Assembly (NCBI GenBank): GCA_015493385.1
Contig: WGDE01000070.1
Coordinates: 1-40,330, forward strand
Length of the DNA: 40,330 nucleotides
DNA from: Phycisphaerae bacterium
GTDB lineage: Bacteria; Planctomycetota; Phycisphaerae; Sedimentisphaerales; Sedimentisphaeraceae
Reading direction: 5' to 3'
Positions 29,204 to 38,746 of the stretch are shown here, in pieces. A program made the translations under genes and the position numbers. The notes beneath the pieces were generated by a model, which did not search any database, was not told where the DNA came from, and saw only the letters and a program-made list of their open reading frames with translations. Position 1 is the stretch's first letter, and the number at the start of each line of letters is the position of its first letter.

Positions 29204-29485
29204 ATGCGTATTAATCAAAATGTTATTGGTAACAAACTAGAAAGATCTCAGATTGAAGCTCTGAGAGTCTCTTCTAATCGCCCAAAGGTTAGTCATTCTG
29301 AGAAAACAGTAGAGAATGCAAAAAATTCTCCATTAGGTAAACTTCTAGAAAATATTGCGACTATTCCGGCGATTCGTGAAGAGAAGGTGCAACAACTTCG
29401 TGCAAGCATCAAAGATGGAAGTTATAATTTTGACAAACATCTTGATGAAGCTGTAGATAAGGTTCTAGAGGAGATGATACTCTAA
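29204..29485 (+). CDS. flgM: Anti-sigma-28 factor FlgM family
   Basis: IREEKVQQLRASIKDGSYNFDKHLDEAVDKVLEEM is a typical FlgM C-terminal region; SD GAGGTG at 29193. Confidence 0.88.
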   Translation: MRINQNVIGNKLERSQIEALRVSSNRPKVSHSEKTVENAKNSPLGKLLENIATIPAIREEKVQQLRASIKDGSYNFDKHLDEAVDKVLEEMIL

Positions 29486-29520
29486 TCTACACCTGTTGAA
29501 GTGTTCAAAAATGTAGTTTA

Positions 29521-29552
29521 AAAGGGCTCTTGTTTAGAGCCCTTTATTTTTT
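29521..29552 (+). terminator. Intrinsic terminator downstream of flgM
   Basis: AAAGGGCTC-TTGTTTA-GAGCCCTTT followed by ATTTTTT. Confidence 0.93.
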
Positions 29553-29639
29553 ATAAATATCACCACCTGAGTCACTTGCGTCTTTCGTGCTTGCCCTGTT
29601 AGTGTTATAACTTTAATAGGGTTAATGCAACTAAAGGTT

Positions 29640-29702
29640 TTAGTGGTTAGGTGTTGGTGGTTAGTGGTTAGCATTCCCAAGCGTCAAGTAACATCCACTA
29701 AC
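29640..29702. repeat. Short GGTTAGTG-type direct repeats with local inverted repeat
   Basis: TTAGTGGTTAGGTGTTGGTGGTTAGTGGTTAG; GTTAGTGG (29660-29667) pairs with CCACTAAC (29695-29702). Confidence 0.6.
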
Positions 29703-29805
29703 AATTCCAAAGCCAGTCGTCCCTTCATATCCTTCAAGCTTCATGGTAAAAATATTTTTGTGAAATAAAGCCCTAGCTTTAAGAAGATAGTCCAAGTTGT
29801 TTTTC

Positions 29806-30225
29806 TCAATCTAGCGGCTCATCAAGCTCAGTTGGTTTATAATCAGGCTCTAAAGACCTCTTTTCTTCCTCTTCATATGCTGCGACTACAGCCTTTTGGA
29901 TTTTTTCTCGGCAGTGAGAATTGATTGGATGTGCAATATCTGCATGCAATTTGATGCGGCCTTGAGGGTCTTGCTTGGCCCTGTCTGGAGAGAGTTTTGT
30001 ACCGCAATAGGAGCAGAAATTGGCTCTTAAGTGGTTTTTTCCTCCGCATTCTTGGCAATGATCGCTCATTTTACGCGATGGCATCGCAACGAACAATCTC
30101 TCATTACCTTCGATAATCTTAATATCTCGAACCACAAATTCATTATCGAATGTAATTGAACAAAAAGCTTTTAACCTGTCGTCTTTGTTGCTTACCAATT
30201 TGACTCTGACTTCACTTATCTCCAT
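29806..30225 (-). CDS. spoVG: SpoVG-family protein with inserted zinc ribbon
   Basis: [52 protein letters not shown] ... [27 protein letters not shown], interrupted by [22 protein letters not shown] at 30225 has a TGAGG SD. Confidence 0.9.
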   Translation of the reverse strand: MEISEVRVKLVSNKDDRLKAFCSITFDNEFVVRDIKIIEGNERLFVAMPSRKMSDHCQECGGKNHLRANFCSYCGTKLSPDRAKQDPQGRIKLHADIAHPINSHCREKIQKAVVAAYEEEEKRSLEPDYKPTELDEPLD

Positions 30226-30244
30226 GTTATGCCTCATAAAATAA

Positions 30245-31162
30245 TCACCATAGACTGTTGTTAACCAAGATGCTTTTGCATCCAATATGGTCACTCAATG
30301 TTTGCTGATATTGTTTAGCTAATTCTTTTTCCGAATTATCGAATAACATATATAGAGCAGAGCCGCTGCCGCTTAGGCAGAGCCTATTCATATCTAAATC
30401 TTTGATACTACTATAAAGTTGTGCCAGCTCATCGTTTAACCCAAAACAACTCTTAGCAAGCATATTTGTGCACATTTTAGCCGCCAAATCAACATCCTTT
30501 TTCTCAATAATTGGGTGAATAATCTTAGAGAGTTTGGAATATTCATCTTTGTCATGTTTGTAGCTTTTGTAAACACTTGCTGTTGATACACTTATATCTG
30601 GTGTTATCAATAGACAGGTGAAAGGGAATTTGACATCTATCTCGGTTATTATTTCGCCTCTTCCAGTACAATACGCAAGATTACTACCGACAAAAAAGGG
30701 TATATCACTACCCAGCGCAGATGCCATATTTAAGATGTCACTCTCTGGAATGTTTAGTTTACAGAGTTTGTTGATCCCCAAAAGTGTTGCTGCGCAATCG
30801 GAGCTTGCGCTACCAAGACCAGTTCCAGCGGGGATGTTCTTAACTAAGGTTATTTTAAGGGATAATTTGGTTGAGCAGAGATTTTCGATAGCTCTTGCCG
30901 CTTTTATTACAAGATTTGAGTCGTCTTGAGGTGCCCAGTGAGGTCCGCTACAAATCAGCTCAATCCCCGGTTTATCGCTGCGTTCTATAATTAGTTGATC
31001 GTACCAAGCTATTTTTGCCATTATGGTCTCAATACCATGAAAACCATCATCTCTCTTGCCAGATATTAGCAGAGAGAGGTTAATCTTGGCTGGGGCATTT
31101 ACGATTAAGCCGTTCTCTTTTTTCTCGTATTGATTGGGTTGTTTGTTGATTGTCATATCCAT
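30245..31162 (-). CDS. ispE: 4-diphosphocytidyl-2-C-methyl-D-erythritol kinase
   Basis: [84 protein letters not shown]. Confidence 0.94.
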   Translation of the reverse strand: MDMTINKQPNQYEKKENGLIVNAPAKINLSLLISGKRDDGFHGIETIMAKIAWYDQLIIERSDKPGIELICSGPHWAPQDDSNLVIKAARAIENLCSTKLSLKITLVKNIPAGTGLGSASSDCAATLLGINKLCKLNIPESDILNMASALGSDIPFFVGSNLAYCTGRGEIITEIDVKFPFTCLLITPDISVSTASVYKSYKHDKDEYSKLSKIIHPIIEKKDVDLAAKMCTNMLAKSCFGLNDELAQLYSSIKDLDMNRLCLSGSGSALYMLFDNSEKELAKQYQQTLSDHIGCKSILVNNSLW

Positions 31163-31267
31163 ATGTCTGTCTTTAGGGATTACCCTTTAAATTTGATTGA
31201 CTAATTCAAGTTAATATATATAACCTGTATGCTATATATATTATCATTCTATGTCGAGGAGAATATT

Positions 31268-31942
31268 GTGGGTGATCCACAAAGTACAAAATTAGAAGAT
31301 GGTTACATTGAAAATGTTAAATCTTGGCAACTTCACAAGAGGCTCTACAACTGGGTACTTCATTGGGCTAGTACCAAATACGGTCTTCTCGCTCTGATAG
31401 CCCTTGCTGTTCTTGAGCCAATTTGCGTTCCAATTCCTGCCGATTTGATGGTTATTGGGCTTAGTCTAGGCAAGCCTAAAAAAGGAATTAAATATGGTGT
31501 TATATGTTCGTTATTTTCAGTACTTGGTGGTACCATTGCTATGCTACTTGGGATGGCTATTGGTGGTGAAAATGTTGCAAACTTTTTTGAGCATATAACC
31601 ATCGGACCTATTCACCTTGGACCAAAAGTTCAAGGGGCACTCTCGCTTTATAATAAATATGATTTTTGGGCTATTGCAATATCGGCTCTAACACCAGTAC
31701 CATACATGCTCTTTAGTTGGCTTGGAGGTATGGCAGGAGTTAGTATTTGGAAATTCATAGGAGTTAGCCTAATTTTTAGAACTCTGCGTTTCGGTAGTGA
31801 AGGATTATTGTTCTATTACATTGGTGAGGATGCTAAACACTACATAGAGAAGCATTTCAATAGAGCTACTGTTATTGCGATGGTAATTTTAATTATACTT
31901 GTGGTTGTGCTAAAAAAACTAGGCACTCTTTTTGGAGGTTGA
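31268..31942 (+). CDS. DedA/SNARE-associated (YqaA-like) membrane protein
   Basis: Hydrophobic; VLEPICVPIPADLMVIGLSLGKPKKGIKYGVICSLFSVLGGTIAMLLGMAIGG. GTG at 31268 follows a GAGGAG SD; the longer ORF starts with ATG at 31229. Confidence 0.8.
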   Translation: MGDPQSTKLEDGYIENVKSWQLHKRLYNWVLHWASTKYGLLALIALAVLEPICVPIPADLMVIGLSLGKPKKGIKYGVICSLFSVLGGTIAMLLGMAIGGENVANFFEHITIGPIHLGPKVQGALSLYNKYDFWAIAISALTPVPYMLFSWLGGMAGVSIWKFIGVSLIFRTLRFGSEGLLFYYIGEDAKHYIEKHFNRATVIAMVILIILVVVLKKLGTLFGG

Positions 31943-31943
31943 G

Positions 31944-32498
31944 TTGGACAATAGTCAAAAAAAACTATTACTCTCTCTTGCTAGGGAGAGTGTGGCTGCG
32001 GCGATTAGTTCTAGAAGGTTTGTTGTAGATTCAACTGCTCGGTTGCCCCAAGAAAAGAGAGGTTGTTTTGTTACGCTAAAAACAAATTCTAAGCTGCGCG
32101 GATGCCTCGGTTTTTTTGTCTCTGATGAACCTCTCTATAAGACAGTTATAAAACTAGCATCTGATGCAGCAACTTCCGACCCACGTTTCTACGACAATCG
32201 ATTGCGCGAAGATGAGCTAGAAGCTCTTGAGATAGAAATATCAGTCTTGTCTGAACTGGTCAAAACAGACGATCCCTTATCGTTGCGATTAGGTGTAGAC
32301 GGAATTTATATAAGAAGCGGTTTTCAAAGTGGTTGCTTTCTGCCGCAGGTTGCAACTGAGGCAAATTGGAATGCCCAAGAGTTTTTATCCTATTGCTGTA
32401 GTCACAAGGCTAATCTTGCTCCGGATGCTTGGAAAGATCCATCGGTTGAAGTGTTCTTGTTTACCGCAGATGTTTTTAGCGAGAAAGATTTTGCCTAA
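31944..32498 (+). CDS. AMMECR1-domain protein (AmmeMemoRadiSam system protein A)
   Basis: RGCFVTLKTNSKLRGCLGFFVSDEPLYKTVIKLASDAATSDPRFYDNRLREDELEALEIEISVLS; TTG at 31944 with GGAGG SD preferred. Confidence 0.87.
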   Translation: MDNSQKKLLLSLARESVAAAISSRRFVVDSTARLPQEKRGCFVTLKTNSKLRGCLGFFVSDEPLYKTVIKLASDAATSDPRFYDNRLREDELEALEIEISVLSELVKTDDPLSLRLGVDGIYIRSGFQSGCFLPQVATEANWNAQEFLSYCCSHKANLAPDAWKDPSVEVFLFTADVFSEKDFA

Positions 32499-33553
32499 TG
32501 CGTAATATTTTTATGACACCAATAAAAAAGCTTGTAGGCTTAACCTACATATTTATCTTCGCATCTATTTCCTTATGCACTGATTCATACGCCAATAATC
32601 GCACACCGCTAATAAAGATTTTAAAGGTAGAACCTGCCGTCAAAAAAGTATCCATCTGGAAGAGTAAATATGGAGATGGCTTACTCATAGATACACAGCA
32701 TTATGAAATATACACGACATTATTAGATCCTTTGATGCTTCGAAAAGTTCCAGGCTTTCTTGAGTCTGCCCATAGGGCGTATCAAGAGATAATGCCCAAT
32801 AAAGTAGATACGAGTTTGCCGCTTAGAGTTTATCTATTTGCTACAAGAGAGCAGTGGGAAAAGTTTAGTGAAAAATTTACTGGAGTTAATTGGCCAACAT
32901 ATAAAAAAATCCAACGCGGCGCCTATTATCTAAATGGAAGTTGTGTTGCATACAATATTGGTCGCCGTAGCACTTTTAGTGTTCTTGGTCATGAAGGTTG
33001 GCACCAGTATGCCAGCAGGCATTTTGCGTATAGGCTCCCAAGCTGGATCGACGAAGGGCTTGCAATGCATTTTGAAGCTTACCATAAGGAGGGTGGTTGG
33101 TTTAAATTTGATGCACGCGAAAATCTAAACCGAATTGGCGGTTTGAAAATTGCTATCGAGAACGGACAATTCTTCTCGGTGTCACAGCTCGTAGACATGA
33201 ATCCAGGGCATGTTGTAGGTAGCGGCAGCGGAGTTGTTAGTGGGTATTACTCACAGGTATTTGCATTGGTGCGTTTCTTTCGTGAGTATAACTATGGCAT
33301 TTATCGCGTAAGTTTTGAAAAGCTCCTAAGCGACGGCATAAACGGTAATTGGCCGCTAAGCAAAGAATCTGCGAGAATTGTTTCTGATAGAAATATCCCT
33401 CAAACCTTGCGCTGGAACGCGCAGCTCTCTGAGTATATATTCCAAAAATATCTTGGTGATAGCCGCAAGTTTCAAGCCCAATACAGAGCGTATTGCATAA
33501 ACCTTGCAAGTAAAGTACGTATCAAACATAGACCCACAAAAAAAGCTAAATAA
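32498..33553 (+). CDS. Exported DUF1570-like putative metallopeptidase
   Basis: N-terminal hydrophobic signal; VLGHEGWHQYASRHFAYRLPSWIDEGLAMHFE (HExxH + downstream DEGLA typical of gluzincin-like families). Confidence 0.78.
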   Translation: MRNIFMTPIKKLVGLTYIFIFASISLCTDSYANNRTPLIKILKVEPAVKKVSIWKSKYGDGLLIDTQHYEIYTTLLDPLMLRKVPGFLESAHRAYQEIMPNKVDTSLPLRVYLFATREQWEKFSEKFTGVNWPTYKKIQRGAYYLNGSCVAYNIGRRSTFSVLGHEGWHQYASRHFAYRLPSWIDEGLAMHFEAYHKEGGWFKFDARENLNRIGGLKIAIENGQFFSVSQLVDMNPGHVVGSGSGVVSGYYSQVFALVRFFREYNYGIYRVSFEKLLSDGINGNWPLSKESARIVSDRNIPQTLRWNAQLSEYIFQKYLGDSRKFQAQYRAYCINLASKVRIKHRPTKKAK

Positions 33554-33670
33554 CCACACAACTACTCAATAGCATTACTAATTCTTATTGTCATGATGGT
33601 GAAATAATTATAGAAAGTTTAGTAGTTGTTTTTAAGTGGCTACGTTGTTATAATCCACTCATAATTTGCC

Positions 33671-33752
33671 AGGGGAGCCTAGATTTTGGGCTGAGAGGTT
33701 GCGGATGCAACGACCCTTTGAACCTGATGGTTAACACCAGCGAAGGAAGGCG
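33671..33752 (+). promoter_or_regulatory. TPP (THI-box) riboswitch
   Basis: AGGGGAGCC...GGGCTGAGAGG...ACCCTTTGAACCTGATGGTTAACACCAGCGAAGGAAGG matches the TPP aptamer consensus; upstream of the thi genes. Confidence 0.96.
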
Positions 33753-33771
33753 AGAGTAGTTGATAATTACT

Positions 33772-33806
33772 ATCGCACAGCCTTTGAGGGGTTGTGCGAT
33801 TTTTTT
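33772..33806 (+). terminator. Intrinsic (riboswitch-regulated) terminator upstream of thiF
   Basis: ATCGCACAGCC-TTTGAGG-GGTTGTGCGAT followed by T6. Confidence 0.9.
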
Positions 33807-33818
33807 ATGGAAATAGAT

Positions 33819-34466
33819 ATGTCTGATTTGAAATATAATTTAACGGCCTCTAATCTTTCTGAGATTACAAGATTAAATATTGGCGATAAGATATACGAAA
33901 AGATGCAGGCCTCTACTGTTGCGGTTGCAGGTCTTGGCGGGCTCGGTTCTGTTGTGGCGACATCTTTGTTGCGAGCGGGGCTTGGAAATCTTATTGTCGT
34001 AGATTTTGATAAGGTTGAACTTAGCAATCTAAACAGGCAACAATATTTTACAAACCAGATTGGAATGTATAAAACAGATGCAATGCTTGAGAATCTAAAA
34101 CGCATTAATCCATACGCGCAGATTATAGCCCATACAATTAAACTTGATGCGCGAAGTGTTGAGGAGTTATTTTCTGATGTGGATATTGTTGCAGAATGTT
34201 TTGATGCGGCTAAAGAGAAACAGATGATTGTAGAGACTGTTCTCTCTCGTATGCCTAATGTTGGAATTGTGTCTGCTAGCGGTGTGGCTGGTTTTGGCAG
34301 AAGTAACATGATTGAGACTAAAAAGATATCACCGAAATTTGTATTAGTGGGAGACTCTGAGAGTGGAATAGGCGAGGGTGTTGGCTTATATGCCGCAAGG
34401 GTTGGAATCGGAGCAAACCACCAAGCTAATGCAATAATTGAGATGTTGATTGAGAAAAAAAACTAG
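33819..34466 (+). CDS. thiF: Sulfur carrier protein ThiS adenylyltransferase ThiF
   Basis: VAVAGLGGLGSVVATSLLRAGLGNLIVVDFDKVELSNLNRQQYF. ATG 33819 has GGA SD; ATG 33807 is also possible. Confidence 0.92.
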   Translation: MSDLKYNLTASNLSEITRLNIGDKIYEKMQASTVAVAGLGGLGSVVATSLLRAGLGNLIVVDFDKVELSNLNRQQYFTNQIGMYKTDAMLENLKRINPYAQIIAHTIKLDARSVEELFSDVDIVAECFDAAKEKQMIVETVLSRMPNVGIVSASGVAGFGRSNMIETKKISPKFVLVGDSESGIGEGVGLYAARVGIGANHQANAIIEMLIEKKN

Positions 34467-34473
34467 GTGCAAA

Positions 34474-34683
34474 ATGAGTAAGCTAAAAATTAACGGTAAA
34501 GAAAAGGATTTCTCAGGCAAGATACCTTCTTATTTGTCAGATCTGCTCGAGATGCTCGAAGTTGACAGCGCAACGGTTGTCGCTGAGGTCGATGGAAAAA
34601 TCATTGAAAGAAGCAATTTTAAGACGGCTAAGATTCAAGAAGGCCAGAGCATTGAACTTATCCGATTTGTAGGAGGCGGTTGA
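34474..34683 (+). CDS. thiS: Sulfur carrier protein ThiS
   Basis: Small MoaD/ThiS-like protein ending in GGG ([10 protein letters not shown]), between thiF and thiG. Confidence 0.92.
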   Translation: MSKLKINGKEKDFSGKIPSYLSDLLEMLEVDSATVVAEVDGKIIERSNFKTAKIQEGQSIELIRFVGGG

Positions 34684-34684
34684 T

Positions 34685-35470
34685 ATGAATATTGCAGATG
34701 ATAAATTGATAATTAATGGTCAAGAGATTTCCTCTAGACTATTTGTTGGGACGGGTAAGTTTGCATCGAATGAACTTATGAAATCAGCAATCGAAGCAAG
34801 TGGTTCTCAAATTGTTACGGTTGCGCTTAGACGCGTAGATATCGATAATGAGAATGATGATATGCTAGGTGCGATAGATTCTGCTAAGTATCTTTTATTG
34901 CCAAACACTTCTGGCGCAAGAGACAGCGAAGAAGCAATTCGCCTAGCAAGATTGGCTCGAGCGGCTAGCGGTATAAAATGGCTCAAACTTGAAGTTACCC
35001 CAGACCCATACTATCTTTTGCCAGACCCGATTGAAACTTTAAAGGCGGCGGAGATTTTGGTAAAAGAGGATTTTGTGGTTCTTCCATATATAAATGCTGA
35101 CCCCGTTTTAGCGAAGCGATTGGAAGAGGTCGGTACGGCGACTGTGATGCCGTTGGCTGCACCAATTGGGACGAACCGCGGACTCTCAACTCGCGATGCG
35201 ATTGAGATAATTATCGATCAAGCAAATGTTCCTGTGGTAGTTGATGCTGGTATTGGTTTGCCCTCGCATGCAGCGGATGCGATGGAAATGGGCGCAGACG
35301 CAGTGCTCGTTAATACGGCAATTGCTACGGCAGCCGATCCTGTTAAGATGGCAAAAGCGTTTAAACTATCAACCGAAGCGGGAAGAATTGCATACAAGAC
35401 TGGGGCTGCGGCGGAGTCTAAAATAGCAGTGGCGTCTAGTCCTTTGACGGGGTTCTTAAGAGATGAATGA
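34685..35470 (+). CDS. thiG: Thiazole synthase ThiG
   Basis: [103 protein letters not shown]. Confidence 0.97.
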   Translation: MNIADDKLIINGQEISSRLFVGTGKFASNELMKSAIEASGSQIVTVALRRVDIDNENDDMLGAIDSAKYLLLPNTSGARDSEEAIRLARLARAASGIKWLKLEVTPDPYYLLPDPIETLKAAEILVKEDFVVLPYINADPVLAKRLEEVGTATVMPLAAPIGTNRGLSTRDAIEIIIDQANVPVVVDAGIGLPSHAADAMEMGADAVLVNTAIATAADPVKMAKAFKLSTEAGRIAYKTGAAAESKIAVASSPLTGFLRDE

Positions 35471-36629
35471 TTTTGAGAAAATCTTAATTGATGCCGCTCT
35501 CGATGGCAGAGAAAATAATTATCAAGAGCTTATTGGAGAAGTTACTCCTGCTCAGGTTAGAGAAGAGCTTGCAAAAGAGCCAGGAAAATTTTCACGCCAA
35601 AGGCTTCTTCGTTTAATCTCTCCAGCCGCGCAGAACTTACTTGAAGAGATGGCGCAGCAGGCAAGAGAATTGACGCTAAAGAGATTTGGAAAGACGATGC
35701 AACTCTACGTTCCTATGTACGTGTCAAATTTCTGTATAAATGGATGTGAGTACTGCGGATTTAATCAATGCCACGATTTTAAACGCGTGAGATTGTCGAT
35801 AGACCAAGCCTGCGCAGATGCTGATGTCATTGCGAAACAGGGTTTTAGGCACATCCTTATTTTAAGCGGCGAAGATCCTAAATATATAGACGTAGAATAT
35901 CTAAGTGAACTCTCAAAAAGGCTGCGCAAGAAATTTTGTGCGGTTGAGATTGAAATATATCCAATGAGCCAAGATGAGTATGTGAAATTATTCAAGTCTG
36001 GGATTGACGGGATTAGTATTTATCAAGAGACTTACGATAGAGAGCTTTATAAAAAACTTCATCCAACCGGCCCTAAGAGAGACTATTCTATGCGTCTAAA
36101 AACTCCAGACTATGCGGCACAGGCAGGGTTTCGGCGCTTAGGTATTGGTGCGCTTCTTGGGTTAAAGGATTGGAGAGTTGAGACTCTCGCACTTGGCGAA
36201 CATGCAGCTTATTTAATGAAGAAGTATTGGCGCAGTCAGGTTACGTTTTCGTTTCCACGTATGCGACCTGCGCAAGATGTTGACGAGCCTGTTTATGACA
36301 ATATCATATCAGATAAACATTTTGTCCAGATGATGCTGGCGCTTAGGCTTTGTTTTTCAGATGCAGGTATTACAATATCAACGAGAGAGAGTAGCGAATT
36401 TCGCAAACATCTAATCAAACTCTGCGTGACTAAAGTTAGCGCCGGATCTAAAACTAACCCTGGTGGTTATTCTGGTGACGATGAGAGTGTTTCTCAGTTT
36501 GAGATTGATGATAAATCCTCACCTAAAGAGGTTGCGCAGATGCTCAAAGACGCAGGCTATGAAGCTGTTTGGAAAGATTGGGATGCTGGCTTTGTTGATG
36601 GCGCAGAAGTCGCAAACGAAACGGAATAG
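35463..36629 (+). CDS. thiH: 2-iminoacetate synthase ThiH (radical SAM)
   Basis: [18 protein letters not shown] (CxxxCxxC); [36 protein letters not shown]. Confidence 0.95.
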   Translation: MNDFEKILIDAALDGRENNYQELIGEVTPAQVREELAKEPGKFSRQRLLRLISPAAQNLLEEMAQQARELTLKRFGKTMQLYVPMYVSNFCINGCEYCGFNQCHDFKRVRLSIDQACADADVIAKQGFRHILILSGEDPKYIDVEYLSELSKRLRKKFCAVEIEIYPMSQDEYVKLFKSGIDGISIYQETYDRELYKKLHPTGPKRDYSMRLKTPDYAAQAGFRRLGIGALLGLKDWRVETLALGEHAAYLMKKYWRSQVTFSFPRMRPAQDVDEPVYDNIISDKHFVQMMLALRLCFSDAGITISTRESSEFRKHLIKLCVTKVSAGSKTNPGGYSGDDESVSQFEIDDKSSPKEVAQMLKDAGYEAVWKDWDAGFVDGAEVANETE

Positions 36630-36651
36630 AATAACTTGTTTTTCGTTGGCG

Positions 36652-37257
36652 TTACTTCTTCTTTGTTGCCTGCAGTAATCTAACTAGAGCTTCGAGGCCA
36701 GATATGATTGTGGCTAAGAGCATTATGGTGTAAGTTATTGCGGTGAACCAATTTCCCCATAGAGCATGTTCAACGTGGGCCATCTTTACCATAACGGTTC
36801 CAACGGCGAATGATTGCGTAAACATTTTTAGTTTTCCATACACTGACGCAGGGAATTTTATATCTCTATGTTCCGCCCATTGTCGAATTATTGTTACCAT
36901 TAATTCTCTGGCGATTAGAATTATTACTGTTGACCATTGAATTATGGCTAAGGTTTTTTCGGAGAAATCAAAGAGTAGAGGCCGTCTAATTATTGCAAAA
37001 CAAATGAATACGCCGCATATTAAAAATTTATCTGCTAGCGGGTCAACTATTCTTCCAAATTTACTTACAGCGTTATATTTCCTAGCGATATATCCATCAA
37101 CAATATCAGTTAATGCTGTTACTATAAAAAAGACGAAAGCCATATCTATAAAAAATGCACGATTTGTAGCGACATTTGAATGTAGTATCATCCAAAGAAG
37201 AAATCCGGTGAGGATTAATCTCGCTACGGTTAATATATTGGGAATATGTTTAATCAT
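36652..37257 (-). CDS. pgsA: CDP-diacylglycerol-glycerol-3-phosphate 3-phosphatidyltransferase
   Basis: DIVDGYIARKYNAVSKFGRIVDPLADK = CDP-alcohol phosphatidyltransferase motif. Confidence 0.93.
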   Translation of the reverse strand: MIKHIPNILTVARLILTGFLLWMILHSNVATNRAFFIDMAFVFFIVTALTDIVDGYIARKYNAVSKFGRIVDPLADKFLICGVFICFAIIRRPLLFDFSEKTLAIIQWSTVIILIARELMVTIIRQWAEHRDIKFPASVYGKLKMFTQSFAVGTVMVKMAHVEHALWGNWFTAITYTIMLLATIISGLEALVRLLQATKKK

Positions 37258-37322
37258 ACTTTTTGTCTCTTGGCTGTTGCGTTTTTTCGTTTTATCGCCG
37301 GTATAGAGCTCGAATTCTAAAG

Positions 37323-38675
37323 CTATTTTGCTAATTGTTCAACAATAATATCGTAATCGCGGGTGCCGATTACCTTGGTTCTGAGAAAATCACCTCGATT
37401 GGCATTGCAATTATCGATAATACAAACACCATCTATCTGAGGAGCTTGTCCGTAATAGCGACCGATATGTTCATTGTTTTCGTCTATTCCATCATATGCA
37501 ACTTGCAGCTCTTTGCCTATGAGTTTGGCGTTTTTCTCAAATACGATTTTCTGCTGTGTGAGCATCACCTCTTCTACGCGTTTTTGTTTTAACTTACCCT
37601 TGATCTGCCCTTTTAGCTTTTGCGCAGGCGTTCCTTTTTCTGCATAGTATGGGAAACAACCAAGCGCATCAAACTTGGCCCACTTAATAAATTTAATGAG
37701 CTCGTCAAATTGTTCACTACTCTCTCCCGGATAGCCTACTATCACTGTCGTCCTAATCACCGCATCAGGCATTGTTTCACGAACTCTCTCGATAAGCTTG
37801 GTAGTTTTCTCTTTTGTATCGCTGCGCTGCATACTTGAGAGTATTTCATTGTTTATATGCTGTATTGGGATATCAAAATAATTGAGCACCTTCTTTGATG
37901 AAGCTATTTTTTTGATAAGCTCATCCGTAACAGTGGCAGGGTAGAGATACATAACCCTTATCCATTCGAGGTTTTCAATCTTTTCAAGCTCATCAAGCAA
38001 TTTCACCAATCCATTACTCTTGCCATGGTCTTTTCCGTAATAATTACTATCCTGCGCGATGAGGTCTAGCTCTTTTGCGCCGCTATTAACAAGCTCTTTT
38101 GCCTCGCTAACCAACATTTCTATCGGCTTACTTCTAAATGAGCCTCTAATTTGCGGGATAGTACAGAATGTGCATTTGCGATTGCAACCTTCGCTAATGC
38201 GCAGGTATGCCCAGTGGGGCGGTGTTGTTAAGAGCCTTGCACTGTCATCACTGACGAAGCCATCTTTTCTTTCTAGATGGACAAGTGGTTCGGTTGCGAC
38301 GAAGCTTTCCTTGATGATATCAGCGATATTATCTCTTTCGCCAAGGCCAACTATCGCATCTAGGTAAGGCTCTCTTTCAAGAAGTTTCTCGCCCATGCGC
38401 TGGGTTAAACAACCGGTTGCAATGATTTTCTGTATTTGCCCCTGCTCTTTAAGCTGCGCGAAATATCTCATCTCAGAGATAGCTTCTTTCTTTGCTGGGT
38501 CTATAAAGCCGCAGGTGTTTATAATGATAACGTCTGTATCGTCTATGTCAGTTGTTATTATAAAGTCGCTTTGGGCAATTTTTCCAAGCATAGATTCTGC
38601 GTCAACTTGATTTTTAGGGCAACCAAGAGATACCATTGCCACGGTAATTTCTGTATTTTGGTTTATTTCGTTCAT
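37323..38675 (-). CDS. rimO: Ribosomal protein S12 methylthiotransferase
   Basis: VSLGCPKNQVDAESMLG, ISEGCNRKCTFCTIPQIRGSFRSKP, LIAQDSNYYGKD; TRAM-like C-terminus. Confidence 0.95.
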   Translation of the reverse strand: MNEINQNTEITVAMVSLGCPKNQVDAESMLGKIAQSDFIITTDIDDTDVIIINTCGFIDPAKKEAISEMRYFAQLKEQGQIQKIIATGCLTQRMGEKLLEREPYLDAIVGLGERDNIADIIKESFVATEPLVHLERKDGFVSDDSARLLTTPPHWAYLRISEGCNRKCTFCTIPQIRGSFRSKPIEMLVSEAKELVNSGAKELDLIAQDSNYYGKDHGKSNGLVKLLDELEKIENLEWIRVMYLYPATVTDELIKKIASSKKVLNYFDIPIQHINNEILSSMQRSDTKEKTTKLIERVRETMPDAVIRTTVIVGYPGESSEQFDELIKFIKWAKFDALGCFPYYAEKGTPAQKLKGQIKGKLKQKRVEEVMLTQQKIVFEKNAKLIGKELQVAYDGIDENNEHIGRYYGQAPQIDGVCIIDNCNANRGDFLRTKVIGTRDYDIIVEQLAK

Positions 38676-38746
38676 GGGTAATAAAATAACAAAAAAAACG
38701 TTGCCGGTCTAGATTCATTTGTAAGGGGTTGGTTAAAGTAATGGTT

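Noticed and set aside
33770-34309. 179-aa minus-strand ORF opposite thiF
   Set aside because: Antisense to conserved thiF and crosses the riboswitch terminator; no supporting motifs.
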